DNA of 64,000 nucleotides from Mercurialis annua (Eukaryota; Streptophyta; Magnoliopsida; Malpighiales; Euphorbiaceae), in assembly GCF_937616625.2 (NCBI RefSeq), contig NC_065572.1, positions 2,501 through 66,500 on the forward strand, in the 5' to 3' direction. The notes beneath the pieces were generated by a model, which was given only the letters and a program-made list of their open reading frames with translations, was not told where the DNA came from and ran no database searches. Position numbers and translations under genes: made by a program. Positions 53,101 through 63,680 of the stretch are shown here, in pieces. How positions within the stretch are numbered: the stretch's first letter is position 1; every line of letters starts with the position of its first letter.

Positions 53101-56100
53101 CTGTTTTGGGGAATGCAGAAAAGCCCCAAAAACAGGATAAAACGATAATTAATTTATCAAATAATTTTTATATGATTTTCAATAATACCAACTAGAAACG
53201 TTGTCCGAATAACCGATAATTTATCGAGCTAACAAAATTCCTAGTCAAACTAAACTTTTCAAAAATCCCTTTTCTACCCTACTTCGGGCTATCAAAATGC
53301 TTACATAAAACGGTCTGATTAACAAACTAATTGAATATTCATTTTTTCTGTAACACTGTCTAAATCTTTTGTTGAGGTTCCAACTTCATCCGGTACGCTT
53401 ATAGGGTCAAAAAACGCACCCGAACTCCCCTCCCTGAGTTGTTTTGGGGAATGCAGAAAAGCCCCAAAAATGGGATAAAACGATAATTAATTTATCAAAT
53501 AACTCTTCTATTATTTTAATTAATCCCAACTAGAAACGTTGTCTGAATAACCGATAACTTATCGAGCTAACAGAATTCTTAGTTAAACTCCACTTTTTAA
53601 AAATTCCTTTTCTAGCCTATTTCGGGCTATCAAAACGCTTACTTAAAACAGTCTGATTACCAAACTAATCGAACATTCTTATTGTCTTCAACACCCTCTA
53701 AAACTTCCATAGAGGTTCCAACTTCATCCGGTACGCGTAGGGGGTCAAAAAACATACCCAAACTCCCCTCCCTGAGCTGTTTTGGGGAATGCAGAAAAGC
53801 CCCAAAAACAGGATAAAACGATAATTAATTTATCAAATAATTTTTATATGATTTTCAATAATCCCAACTAGAAACGTTGTCCGAATAACCGATAATTTAT
53901 CGAGCTAACAAAATTCCTAGTCAAACTCAACTTTTCAAAAATCCCTTTTCTAGCCTACTTCGGGCTATCAAAATTCTTACATAAAACGGTCTGATTAACA
54001 AACTAATTGAATATTCATTTTTTCTGTAACACTGTCTAAATCTTTTGTTGAGGTTCCAACTTCATCCGGTACGCTTATAGGGTCAAAAAACGCACCCGAA
54101 CTCCCCTCCCTAAGCTGTTTTGGGGAATGCAGAAAAGCCCCAAAAATGGGATAAAACGATAATTAATTTATCAAATAACTCTTCTATTATTTTAATTAAT
54201 CCCAACTAGAAACGTTGTCTGAATAACCGATAACTTATCGAGCTAACAGAATTCTTAGTTAAACTCCACTTTTTAAAAATTCCTTTTCTAGCCTATTTCG
54301 GGCTATCAAAACGCTTACTTAAAACAGTCTGATTACCAAACTAATCGAACATTCTTATTGTCTTCAACACCCTCTAAAACTTCCATAGAGGTTCCAACTT
54401 CATCCGGTACGCGTAGGGGGTCAAAAAACATACCCAAACTCCCCTCCCTGAGCTGTTTTGGGGAATGCAGAAAAGCCCCAAAAACAGGATAAAACAATAA
54501 TTAATTTATCAAATAATTTTTATATGATTTTCAATAATCCCAACTAGAAACGTTGTCCGAATAACCGATAATTTATCGAGCTAACAAAATTCCTAGTCAA
54601 ACTCAACTTTTCAAAAATCCTTTTTCTAGCCTACTTCGGGCTATCAAAATTCTTACATAAAACGGTCTGATTAACAAACTAATTGAATATTCATTTTTTC
54701 TGTAACACTGTCTAAATCGTTTGTTCAGGTTCCAATTTAATCCGGTACGCTTATAGTGTCAAAAAACGCACCCGAACTCCACTCCCTGAGCTGTTTTGGG
54801 GAATGCAGAAAAGCCCCAAAAATGGGATAAAACGATAATTCATTTATCAAATAACTCTTCTATTATTTTAATTAATCCCAACTAGAAACGTTGTCTGAAT
54901 AACCGATAACTTATCGAGCTAACAGAAATCCTAGTTAAACTCAACTTTTTAAAAATTCCTTTTCTAGCCTATTTTGGGCTATCAAAACGCTTACTTAAAA
55001 CAGTCTGATTACCAAACTAATCGAACATTCTTATTGTCTTCAACACCCTCTAAAACTTCTGTTAAGTTTCCAACTTCATCCGGTACGCGTAGGGGGTCAA
55101 AAAACATACCCAAACTCCCCTCCCTGAGCTGTTTTGGGGAATGCAGAAAAGCCCCAAAAACAGGATAAAACGATAATTAATTTATCAAACAATTTTAATA
55201 TGATTTTCAATAATACCAACTAGAAACGTTGTCCGAATAACCGATAATTTATCGAGCTAACAAAATTCCTAGTCAAACTAAACTTTTCAAAAATCCCTTT
55301 TCTACCCTACTTCGGGCTATCAAAATGCTTACATAAAACGGTCTGATTAACAAACTAATTGAATATTTATTTTTTCTGTAACACTGTCTAAATCTATTGT
55401 TGAGGTTCCAACTTCATCCGGTACGCTTATTGGGTCAAAAAACGCACCCGAACTCCCCTCCCTGAGCTGTTTTGGGGAATGCAGAAAAGCCCCAAAAATG
55501 GGATAAAACGATAATTAATTTATCAAATAACTCTTCTATTATTTTAATTAATCCCAACTACAAACGTTGTCTGAATAACCGATAATTTATCGAGCTAACA
55601 GAATTGCTAATTAAACTCAACTTTTTAAAAATTCCTTTTCTAGCCTATTTTGGGCTATCAAAACGCTTACTTAAAACAGTCTGATTACCAAACTAATCGA
55701 ACATTCTTATTGTCTTCAACACCCTCTAAAACTTCTGTTAAGGTTCCAACTTCTTCCGGTACGCGTAGGGGTCCAAAAAACATACCCAAACTCCCCTCCC
55801 TGAGCTGTTTTGGGGAATGCAGAAAAGCCCCAAAAACAGGATAAAACGATAATTAATTTATCAAATAATTTTTATATGATTTTCAATAATACCAACTAGA
55901 AACGTTGTCCGAATAACCGATAATTTATCGAGCTAACAAAATTCCTAGTCAAACTAAACTTTTCAAAAATCCCTTTTCTACCCTACTTCGGGCTATCAAA
56001 ATGCTTACATAAAACGGTCTGATTAACAAACTAATTGAATATTCATTTTTTCTGTAACACTGTCTAAATCTTTTGTTGAGGTTCCAACTTCATCCGGTAC

Positions 56101-59100
56101 GCTTATAGGGTCAAAAAACGCACCTGAACTCCCCTCCCTGAGCTGTTTTGGGGAATGCAGAAAAGCCCCAAAAATGGGATAAAACGATAATTAATTTATC
56201 AAATAACTCTTCTATTATTTTAATTAATCCCAACTAGAAACGTTGTCTGAATAACCGATAACTTATCGAGCTAACAGAATTCTTAGTTAAACTCCACTTT
56301 TTAAAAATTCCTTTTCTAGCCTATTTCGGGCTATCAAAACGCTTACTTAAAACAGTCTGATTACCAAACTAATCGAACATTCTTATTGTCTTCAACACCC
56401 TCTAAAACTTCCGTAGAGGTTCCAACTTCATCCGGTACGCGTAGGGGGTCAAAAAACATACCCAAACTCCCCTCCCTGAGCTGTTTTGGGGAATGCAGAA
56501 AAGCCCCAAAAACAGGATAAAACGATAATTAATTTATCAAATAATTTTTATATGATTTTCAATAATCCCAACTAGAAACGTTGTCCGAATAACCGATAAT
56601 TTATCGAGCTAACAAAATTCCTAGTCAAACTCAACTTTTCAAAAATCCCTTTTCTAGCCTACTTCGGGCTATCAAAATTCTTACATAAAACGGTCTGATT
56701 AACAAACTAATTGAATATTCATTTTTTCTGTAACACTGTCTAAATCGTTTGTTCAGGTTCCAATTTAATCTGGTACGCTTATAGTGTCAAAAAACGCACC
56801 CGAACTCCACTCCCTGAGTTGTTTTGGGGAATGCAGAAAAGCCCCAAAAAATGGGATAAAACGATAATTCATTTATCAAATAACTCTTCTATTATTTTAA
56901 TTAATCCCAACTAGAAACGTTGTCTGAATAACCGATAACTTATCGAGCTAACAGAATTCCTAGTTAAACTCAACTTTTTAAAAATTCCTTTTCTAGCCTA
57001 TTTTGGGCTATCAAACGCTTACTTAAAACAGTCTGATTACCAAACTAATCGAACATTCTTATTGTCTTCAACACCCTCTAAAACTTCTGTTAAGTTTCCA
57101 ACTTCATCCGGTACGCGTAGGGGGTCAAAAAACATACCCAAACTCCCCTCCCTGAGCTGTTTTGGGGAATGCAGAAAAGCCCCAAAAACAGGATAAAACG
57201 ATAATTAATTTATCAAATAATTTTTATATGATTTTCAATAATACCAACTAGAAACGTTGTCCGAATAACCGATAATTTATCGAGCTAACAAAATTCCTAG
57301 TCAAACTAAACTTTTCAAAAATCCCTTTTCTACCCTACTTCGGGCTATCAAAATGCTTACATAAAACGGTCTGATTAACAAACTAATTGAATATTTATTT
57401 TTTCTGTAACACTGTCTAAATCTATTGTTGAGGTTCCAACTTCATCCGGTACGCTTATTGGGTCAAAAAACGCACCCGAACTCCCCTCCCTGAGCTGTTT
57501 TGGGGAATGCAGAAAAGCCCCAAAAATGGGATAAAACGATAATTAATTTATCAAATAACTCTTCTATTATTTTAATTAATCCCAACTACAAACGTTGTCT
57601 GAATAACCGATAATTTATCGAGCTAACAGAATTGCTAATTAAACTCAACTTTTTAAAAATTCCTTTTCTAGCCTATTTCGGGCTATCAAAACGCTTACTT
57701 AAAACAGTCTGATTACCAAACTAATCGAACATTCTTATTGTCTTCAACACCCTCTAAAACTTCTGTTAAGGTTCCAACTTCATCCGGTACGCGTAGGGGT
57801 CCAAAAAACATACCCAAACTCCCCTCCCTGAGCTGTTTGGGGGAATGCAGAAAAGCCCCAAAAACAGGATAAAACGATAATTAATTTATCAAATAATTTT
57901 TATATGATTTTCAATAATCCCAACTAGAAACGTTGTCCGAATAACCGATAATTTATCGAGCTAACAAAATTCCTAGTCAAACTAAACTTTTCAAAAATTC
58001 CTTTTCTACCCTACTTCGGGCTATCAAAATGCTTACATAAAACGGTCTGATTAACAAACTAATTGAATATTCATTTTTTCTGTAACACTGTCTAAATCTT
58101 TTGTTTAGGTTCCAACTTCATCCGGTACGCTTATAGGGTCAAAAAACGCACCCAAACTCCCCTCCCTGAGCTGATTTGGGGAATGCACAAAAACCGATAA
58201 TTTATCGAGCTAACAGAATTGCTAATTAAACTCAACTTTTTAAAAATTCCTTTTCTAGCCTAATTTGGGCTATCAAAACGCTTACTTAAAACAGTTTTAT
58301 TACCAAACTAATCGAACATTCTTATTGTCTTCAACACCCTCTAAAACTTCTGTTAAGGTTCCAACTTCATCCGGTACGCGTAGGGGGTCAAAAAACATAC
58401 TCAAACTCCCCTCCCTGAGCTGTTTTGGGGAATGCAGAAATGCCTCAAAAACAGGATAAAACGATAATTAATTTATCAAATAATTTTTATATGATTTTCA
58501 ATAATACCAACTAGAAACGTTGTCCGAATAACCTATAATTTATCGAGCTAACAAAATTCCTAGTCAAACTAAACTTTTCAAAAATCCCTTTTCTACCCTA
58601 CTTCGGGCTATCAAAATGCTTACATAAAACGGTCTGATTAACAAACTAATTGAATATTCATTTTTTCTGTAACACTGTCTAAATCTTTTGTTGAGGTTCC
58701 AACTTCATCCAGTATGCTTATTGGGTCAAAAAACGCACCCGAACTCCCCTCCCTGAGCTGTTTTGGGGAATGCAGAAAAGCCCCAAAAATGGGATAAAAC
58801 GATAATTAATTTATCAAATAACTCTTCTATTATTTTAATTAATCCCAACTAGAAACGTTGTCTGAATAACCGATAACTTATCGAGCTAACAGAATTCCTA
58901 GTTAAACTCAACTTTTTAAAAATTCCTTATCTAGCCTATTTCGGGCTATCAAAACGCTTACTTTAAATGGTCTGATTACCAAACTAATCGAACATTCTTA
59001 TTATCTTCAACACCCTCTAAAACTTCCGTTAAGGTTCCAACTTCATCCGGTACGCGTAGGGGGTCAAAAAACATACCCAAACTCCCCTCCCTGAGCTGTT

Positions 59101-59910
59101 TTTGGGAATGCAGAAAACCCCCAAAAACAGGATAAAACGATAATTAATTTATCAAATAATTTTTATATGATTTTCAATAATCCCAACTAGAAACGTTGTC
59201 CGAATAACCGATAATTTATCGAGCTAACAAAATTCCTAGTCAAACTCAACTTTTCAAAAATCCCTTTTCTAGCCTACTTCGGACTATCAAAATTCTTACA
59301 TAAAACGGTCTGATTAACAAACTAATTTAATATTCATTTTGTCTGTAACACTCTCTAAATCTTTTGTTCAGGTTCCAACTTCATCCGGTACGCTTATAGG
59401 GTCAAAAAACGCACCCGAACTCCCCTCCCTAAGCTGTTTTGGGGAATGCAGAAAAGCCCCAAAAATGGGATAAAACGATAATTCATTTATCAAATAACTC
59501 TTCTATTATTTTAATTAATCCCAACTAGGAAACGTTGTTTGAATAACCGATAACTTATCGAGCTAACAGAATTCCTAGTTAAACTCGACTTTTAAAAAAT
59601 TTCTTTTCTAGCCTATTTCGGGCTATCAAAACGCTTACTTTAAATGGTCTGATTACCAAACTAATTGAACATTCTTATTGTCATCAACACCCTTTAAAAC
59701 TTCCGTTGAGGTTCCAACTTCATCGGGTACGCGTAGGGGGTCAAAAAACATACCCAAACTCCCCTCCCTGAGCTGTTTTGGGGAATGCAGAAAAGCCCCA
59801 AAAAACAGGATAAAACGATAGTTAATTTATCAAATAATTTTTATATGATTTTCAATAATACCAACTAGCTAGAAACGTTGTCCGAATAACCGATAATTTA
59901 TCGAGCTAAC
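46780..59910 (+). repeat. Proximal satellite zone, mainly dimeric (about 675 bp)
   Basis: A monomers (ACGCGTAGGGGG) alternate with B/D-like monomers (ACGCTTATAGGG), giving a two-monomer period of 675-676 bp. The A-type variant CCATAGAGGTTCC, for example, appears at about 53707 and 54383. Larger copies are superimposed: AGAAATGGTGTC with AACCCATAAC at 46785 and 49482 (2697 bp, eight monomers), TTCTTATTTTCTTC at 51650 and 53000 (1350 bp, four monomers), and CTGTTAAGTTTCC at about 55060 and 57087 (six monomers). A monomer of the dimer is truncated at about 58195. The last monomers have a CTAG duplication near 59867. Confidence 0.82.
58185..58215 (+). repeat. Internal deletion junction in a satellite monomer
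   Basis: GGGGAATGCACAAAAACC runs straight into GATAATTTATCGAGC, skipping the AT-rich tail and the AACTAGAAACGTTGTC box (roughly 100 bp). The join falls where AACC is common to both sides, which fits a microhomology-mediated deletion. Confidence 0.8.
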
Positions 59911-61440
59911 TGATAGGAGTATTTTACTCATATCTAGAGTGTCGTTTCCGCATGCTTTATTAATGTTTTATCACGGTTTTATGGTATTTCGAATGCCTTA
60001 TTACGTGTTTTAGTATTTCAGGTACTTATGAGCATTGCGGAAGCATTTTGGTGCAAAAGTTGGAAAAGACGACAAAAACGATGCGGAAGCTCATTTGCAA
60101 ATCTGAAAAGCTGACCCTTGTGCACTATTTGACCAATTTGGACCAGCTAGAAGCCTCAAATGAACTCGTGATCTTCATGAAAGTTAAAGTAGACGTCCTA
60201 AGCTTTCCAACGGTTCAAGAATCGACTCAATCGGACATTTCTACACCGAGTTACGAAGGTTTGAAGATCGAGATCCGGAGCAGAAAATGGTTGCTCGAAT
60301 CGAGCTCCTCATTTAGCCCAAGGAGCTCTATTCGAACTTGGGCTTTCTGGAAAGGGGAAATCTGATTTCAAGATGCAACAAGGTTTTATTAATCTGCTAT
60401 TTTGGGCCCAACAAATCTGTAAATGAATGTTTGTCTTTTTCCTTCTTTTGTAAGTACTATAAAAGGAACCTTACCTCTATTTTAGGTCAAGAAGATTTCC
60501 CTAGACTTTATTCTATTAGTGTACTTTTGAATCTTCTCCTAATTTTAGAAATCCCAAAGTTTAGTCCTTTTCTTCTTCAATAGAATTTCCAGATTTTTTA
60601 TATTTCCTCCATTGTTGGAGCTTAATGCAAGTTTTATTTGCTTTATGAGAACAAGATCTTCATTGTTATTACAAGCTACTTAGTGTGAATCTTCATTATC
60701 TTTAAGTATACTTTTCTTATTTCGTAATTGTTTGTGTTAATCTAAATATGAGTAGCTAAATCTCCCTTGTTAGGGGGTTAGTATGATAACTTAGGGGTTT
60801 GATTGATTGGTTGGTTAATAGTGTTGTATGCTTATGTTTCTTCCCTATTACTCATTGCTTGATTAGGATTAGCTACCTTAATCAATGTTTATAGTTTGAT
60901 TGATACACCGAGAGGTGGTTGATTAGATCGACTCTTAGGTTAGAAAACCTAGATTTTAGAGCACCACGAGAGTGGGCTTGAACCTAGGTGACCTTGGAGC
61001 GGATTGATTAATCGTTTGATAATGGTTTAGTTTGCCTTGTAACACGAGAGTGAGCTTGGTGTGATTGATAGATTAGATAGCGGTTTTGGCATTCCTTGAG
61101 GCTCGAGAGAGCGGGAATGACGTTTTAGGCCTCGCTCGGTCCTTAGTAGCTTACACTTTGACCAATCATGATTGCATAACCTAGGTTGGATTACTAACTC
61201 CTTGACTTTCTCCTTTTATTGAATTAGATTCTTGTTATTTAATTCGCTTTACTTGTTAATTGCTAGTTCATGTTTAGTTTATTTCTAAAGTAGTAATCGG
61301 ATACTTGAAACTTCGACTATTTGTGCTTCGCTAAATGAATTGAATCATAATTGAAATTCATTCTCATCAATTGCTCCTAATTCACTCCTTGTGGGTTCGA
61401 TCTCGTATTTACCGGGTATTACGAGTTGGATTTTTGCTCA
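59911..61440 (+). mobile_element. 5' LTR of the Athila-like element
   Basis: The LTR begins TGATAGGAGT exactly where satellite sequence ends. It ends in TCA at 61440, a few bases before the primer binding site, so the ends are TGA...TCA and the length is about 1530 bp. An end at CA 61443 is an alternative. A length of 1.5 kb suits Athila elements. U3 holds the TATA box at 60458. The segment downstream is AT-rich, with four CGAGAG boxes. The 3' LTR is outside the window, so the ends cannot be confirmed by comparison. Short open frames at 60048-60365 and 60338-60583 lie within the LTR and are not considered genes. Confidence 0.8.
60458..60465 (+). promoter_or_regulatory. Putative LTR TATA box
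   Basis: TATAAAAG in the context ACTATAAAAGGAACC lies about 550 bp into the LTR, where a U3 promoter is expected. Transcription would start roughly 25-35 bp downstream and mark the U3/R border. This is a motif match only. Confidence 0.6.
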
Positions 61441-61449
61441 ACAAGTTTT

Positions 61450-61467
61450 TGGCGCCGTTACCGGGGA
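61450..61467 (+). other. Primer binding site for tRNA-Asp
   Basis: TGGCGCCGTTACCGGGGA is complementary to the 3' end of plant tRNA-Asp (GTC anticodon, ending in ACGGCGCCA). There is one difference, A at 61460 where the tRNA complement has G. The first ten bases match. It lies 9-10 bases after the LTR end, behind CAACAAGTTTT, an arrangement usual for Athila-type elements. It primes minus-strand DNA synthesis. Confidence 0.88.
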
Positions 61468-61617
61468 GTGACGAGTGTTTATTGATTGATTGAAATTAGT
61501 TATTGTTCGGTCGAGTTAGCTCTATTTTCTGTTTTTATCACTTTTGTTGTTTTTGCTTCTTCCGGATTTACGCGTGGCTTGTTTGTTGTTGTTTGTGTAG
61601 GAGATCGACTATAGTGT
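61468..61617 (+). other. Retrotransposon 5' leader
   Basis: About 150 bp of T-rich untranslated leader lies between the primer binding site and the first gag ATG. I see no open frame or recognisable motif. Packaging signals are expected in such leaders but cannot be located by eye. Confidence 0.6.
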
Positions 61618-61800
61618 ATGCACAATACACGAAGGGCCAATCTTCCGCTAGAACCGTTTCAAGAAAACCTCAGGAGATTTGAAAGAAGTGTGAGAAGGGA
61701 GAATCGTATACCCGTTATCATGGAACATTGGGATGATAACTATGAGGAGGAGCATTATCACCCTCAAGACGATGGAGTGAGCCACTCGATGAGAGAAATC
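61618..61800 (+). pseudogene. gag: Gag N-terminal segment, before the frameshift
   Basis: ATG 61618 opens a frame rich in Arg, Glu and Asn, with NTRRANLPLEPFQENLRRFE near its start and an acidic DDNYEEEHYHPQDD region at about 61732-61773. Around 61790-61803 (AGAGAAATCGGCG) the gag-like reading moves to the frame one base earlier, which reads RREQQGDNHPQ and flows into the conserved core. This fits loss of a single base (or gain of two) near the AAA run. Staying in the first frame gives non-gag residues until a stop near 61971. The start is chosen because it is the first ATG after the leader. Confidence 0.75.
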
Positions 61801-61862
61801 GGCGAGAGCAACAAGGGGACAATCACCCTCAAGTTCAAGGCCATCAAGCACAAAGGCAAACT

Positions 61863-62480
61863 TTGGGGGATTTCTTCCTCCCGGATGTGGATAATGCCAC
61901 CTATGGGTGCTTTGCAAGACCGGTCACCGCGGCTACTTTTGAAATCAAGCCTAGCACGATTCAACTCCTAGAGAATCGGTGCCAATTCTTTAGGTTACCA
62001 AGTGAGAATCTGAATGAACACATAGCCAAGTTCTTGGGAGTGTTGGACACATTCAAGCTCCATAATGTCACCGCCGATCAAATCAAGCTTCGGATGTTTC
62101 CATTCTCACTAAGAGATAAGGCTAGCTTGTGGCTTCGATGATTACCTAATGCATCAATCCACAATTGGCGGGATCTTGCTCAAGCTTTCCTTCACAAGTA
62201 CTTTCCGATGGGGAGAACCGCAAAGTTGACAAAGGACATCGTTGATTATTACCAATATGAGGGGGAATCTCTCTATGAAACTTGGGAGAGGTTCAAGGAT
62301 CTCCAAAGGCACGTACCTCATCATTGACTTGTAAGGGAGCATGTGCTTCAAATATTCTATAATGGTTTGGGAGAGATTACAAGATCTACTATTGATTCGG
62401 CCGCGGGAGGTTCTTTGATGCAAAAGACCCTTGATGAGGCTAATGAGTTGATTGAAAAATTGGCTATGGTGAGTAGCACT
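61863..62480 (+). pseudogene. gag: Gag core (retrotransposon gag domain) with two stops
   Basis: The frame from 61863 reads LGDFFLPDVDNATYGCFARP, then an EIKPSTIQLL segment, then ENLNEHIAKFLGVLDTFKL, LRMFPFSLRDKASLWL and, after the TGA at 62139, the usual LPNASIHNWRDLAQAF continuation. ESLYETWERFKDLQRH follows at about 62265-62312, and the second TGA at 62325 falls just after the HH of the conserved PHH box. The helical gag motif order is intact apart from the stops, so the decay is by point mutation. Residues after the second stop (YNGLGEITRSTIDSAAGGS) still match the family pattern. Confidence 0.85.
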
Positions 62481-62651
62481 TGGTCCTCGGAAAGGAGAAG
62501 ACCACCGGCTCAAAAGGCATTAATCACACTTGACCAATCCAAGGAGTTTGAAGCGATGAAAGCTATGAATGCCTCTTTGCAAAGTGAAGTTGATGCCTTG
62601 AAGAAGCAAGTGGCTCCACGGAATGCTCCGATTGCGTATGTTCAAGTAGGT

Positions 62652-62693
62652 TGTGAGCATAGTGGAGATTTCAATCATGGAAGTAATGAGTGC
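62652..62693 (+). other. Degenerate CCHC zinc knuckle of Gag
   Basis: The residues CEHSGDFNHGSNEC have the CX2CX4HX4C spacing of the Gag zinc knuckle that binds RNA. The second cysteine is serine (AGT at 62661-62663). The other three ligands are in place. In this copy nucleic-acid binding by the knuckle is probably lost. The flanking sequence is Gln/Gly/Asn-rich, as usual for Athila Gag. Confidence 0.7.
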
Positions 62694-63002
62694 TATGCCA
62701 CGGGTCAAGCGTGGAGCGAACAAGTGAATTACGTGGGAGGACAACGCCAAGGGAATGATCCTTACTCGAATACCTATAATCCGGGGTGGAGAAACCATCC
62801 TAACTTCGGATGGAGGAATCAAGAGGGCCAAAGCAATGTGCAAGCAAATCAACAAGCGGGTCCTAGTTTCCAAGGAGGAAATAGGCCCCAACAACAAGGT
62901 CCTTATCAAGGCCCTTATCATAACCATCAAGGGCAAGGAAACAACTATGGTGGTAGACCTCAACACCCTCCGGGATTCCAACCACAAAAGAATACGGATG
63001 AG

Positions 63003-63420
63003 GGAAATGTGCTTTCTAATGTACTAGAGAAGTTAGAGAAAATGGAGCAAAGGGAGAAGAATCAAGCTTCTACTATCCATCATTTGGAAACTCAAATTTC
63101 TCAAATGGCGATTTCGCTTCAAGGAAGACCTCAAGGAGGGTTGCCATCCACTACGGAAAACAACCCTAGAGAGCAAGTTAAAGCGGTAGAGCTCCGAAGC
63201 GGGAGAAACCTTGAGAAAGCCAATGGGAAGAAACAAGTTGTTGAGGAGGATGAACCTCAAGTGGTAATTGACATAGCAAGTTCAAGTCAAGAGTTGCCAA
63301 AGGAATGTGAGGAAGTGGTCATCGAGGTTGAAGAGCCTTATGTGAGGCCGCCACCACCGCCACCGTTTGTACCATCGGTCCCGTTTCCAAGCCGGCTAAG
63401 GAAAGCTCAAGGAAATGAAA
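63003..63420 (+). other. Gag-protease linker with KAVELRSGR box and proline run
   Basis: A charged, probably helical segment (EKLEKMEQREKNQAS) leads to NNPREQVKAVELRSGR at about 63160-63207. An acidic stretch follows, then PPPPPPF at 63348-63368 and PFPSRLRKAQGNEKFHKFLE. The NPR...KAV.LRSG box and the PPPPF...KFLEIFKKL segment are the typical lead-in to the protease in Athila/Tat polyproteins. The segment is open and well conserved, in contrast to the damaged gag core. Confidence 0.75.
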
Positions 63421-63680
63421 AATTTCATAAGTTCCTTGAGATTTTCAAGAAATTGCAAATTAATCTTAGCTTGGCGGATGCACTTCGGGAGATGCCGCAA
63501 TATGCCAAGTTCTTGAAGGACATCATTACCAACAAACGGAGTTGGGATAGCGGTGCAACGGTTCCCATTCCGGAAGTGTGTAGCTCGATCATCTTGACTG
63601 ATCTACCGGCTAAGTTGAAGGATCCAGGGAGTTTTTCTATACCTTGCACTATAGGAAATATGAGTTCTATAAATTGCCTA

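Larger units (their letters stand above)
1460..59910 (+). repeat. Subtelomeric satellite array, about 337-bp monomer
   Basis: This is an uninterrupted head-to-tail array. The landmark AACTAGAAACGTTGTC and its variants recur about every 337 bp, for example near 2561, 2898, 3235 and 3572, giving roughly 170 monomers. Every monomer carries the same ordered boxes: a CGATAA-N-TTATCG palindrome, TTCCTAGT, the TAGCC..GGCTA hairpin, GGTCTGATTA, GGTTCCAACTTCATC, ACTCCCCTCCCTGAG, TTTTGGGG..CCCCAAAA, and an AT-rich tail. Monomers fall into types A, B, C and D, told apart by linked variants. The unit is about twice a plant nucleosome repeat, common for plant satellites. No transposon or gene interrupts it before 59911. 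I do not recognise it as a named satellite family. Confidence 0.96.

Noticed and set aside
21131..58459. Twelve short open frames of 62-64 codons within the satellite (for example 28127-28315, 39533-39727, 55650-55844)
   Set aside because: They are the same stretch of A-type monomers read repeatedly. The ones I checked start with TTG rather than ATG, match no family I know, and show periodicity from the satellite itself.
1460..59910. CRISPR-like array
   Set aside because: The array is regularly spaced but has no short repeat with unique spacers. The whole 337-bp unit is repeated, and the sequence is a plant chromosome end.
60048..60583. Two overlapping open frames (105 and 81 codons) upstream of gag
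   Set aside because: Both lie in the LTR, one across the U3 promoter region and the other over the TATA box. The first starts with TTG. Neither shows a recognisable domain.
59911..61440. LTR end at 61443 instead of 61440
   Set aside because: Both end in CA. TCA at 61440 mirrors the TGA start, so it was preferred, but without the 3' LTR the choice is not certain.
62755..63027. Plus-strand 90-codon frame at 62755
   Set aside because: It is out of frame with the gag reading that continues through the same bases, and its composition is an artefact of the Gln/Asn-rich gag tail.
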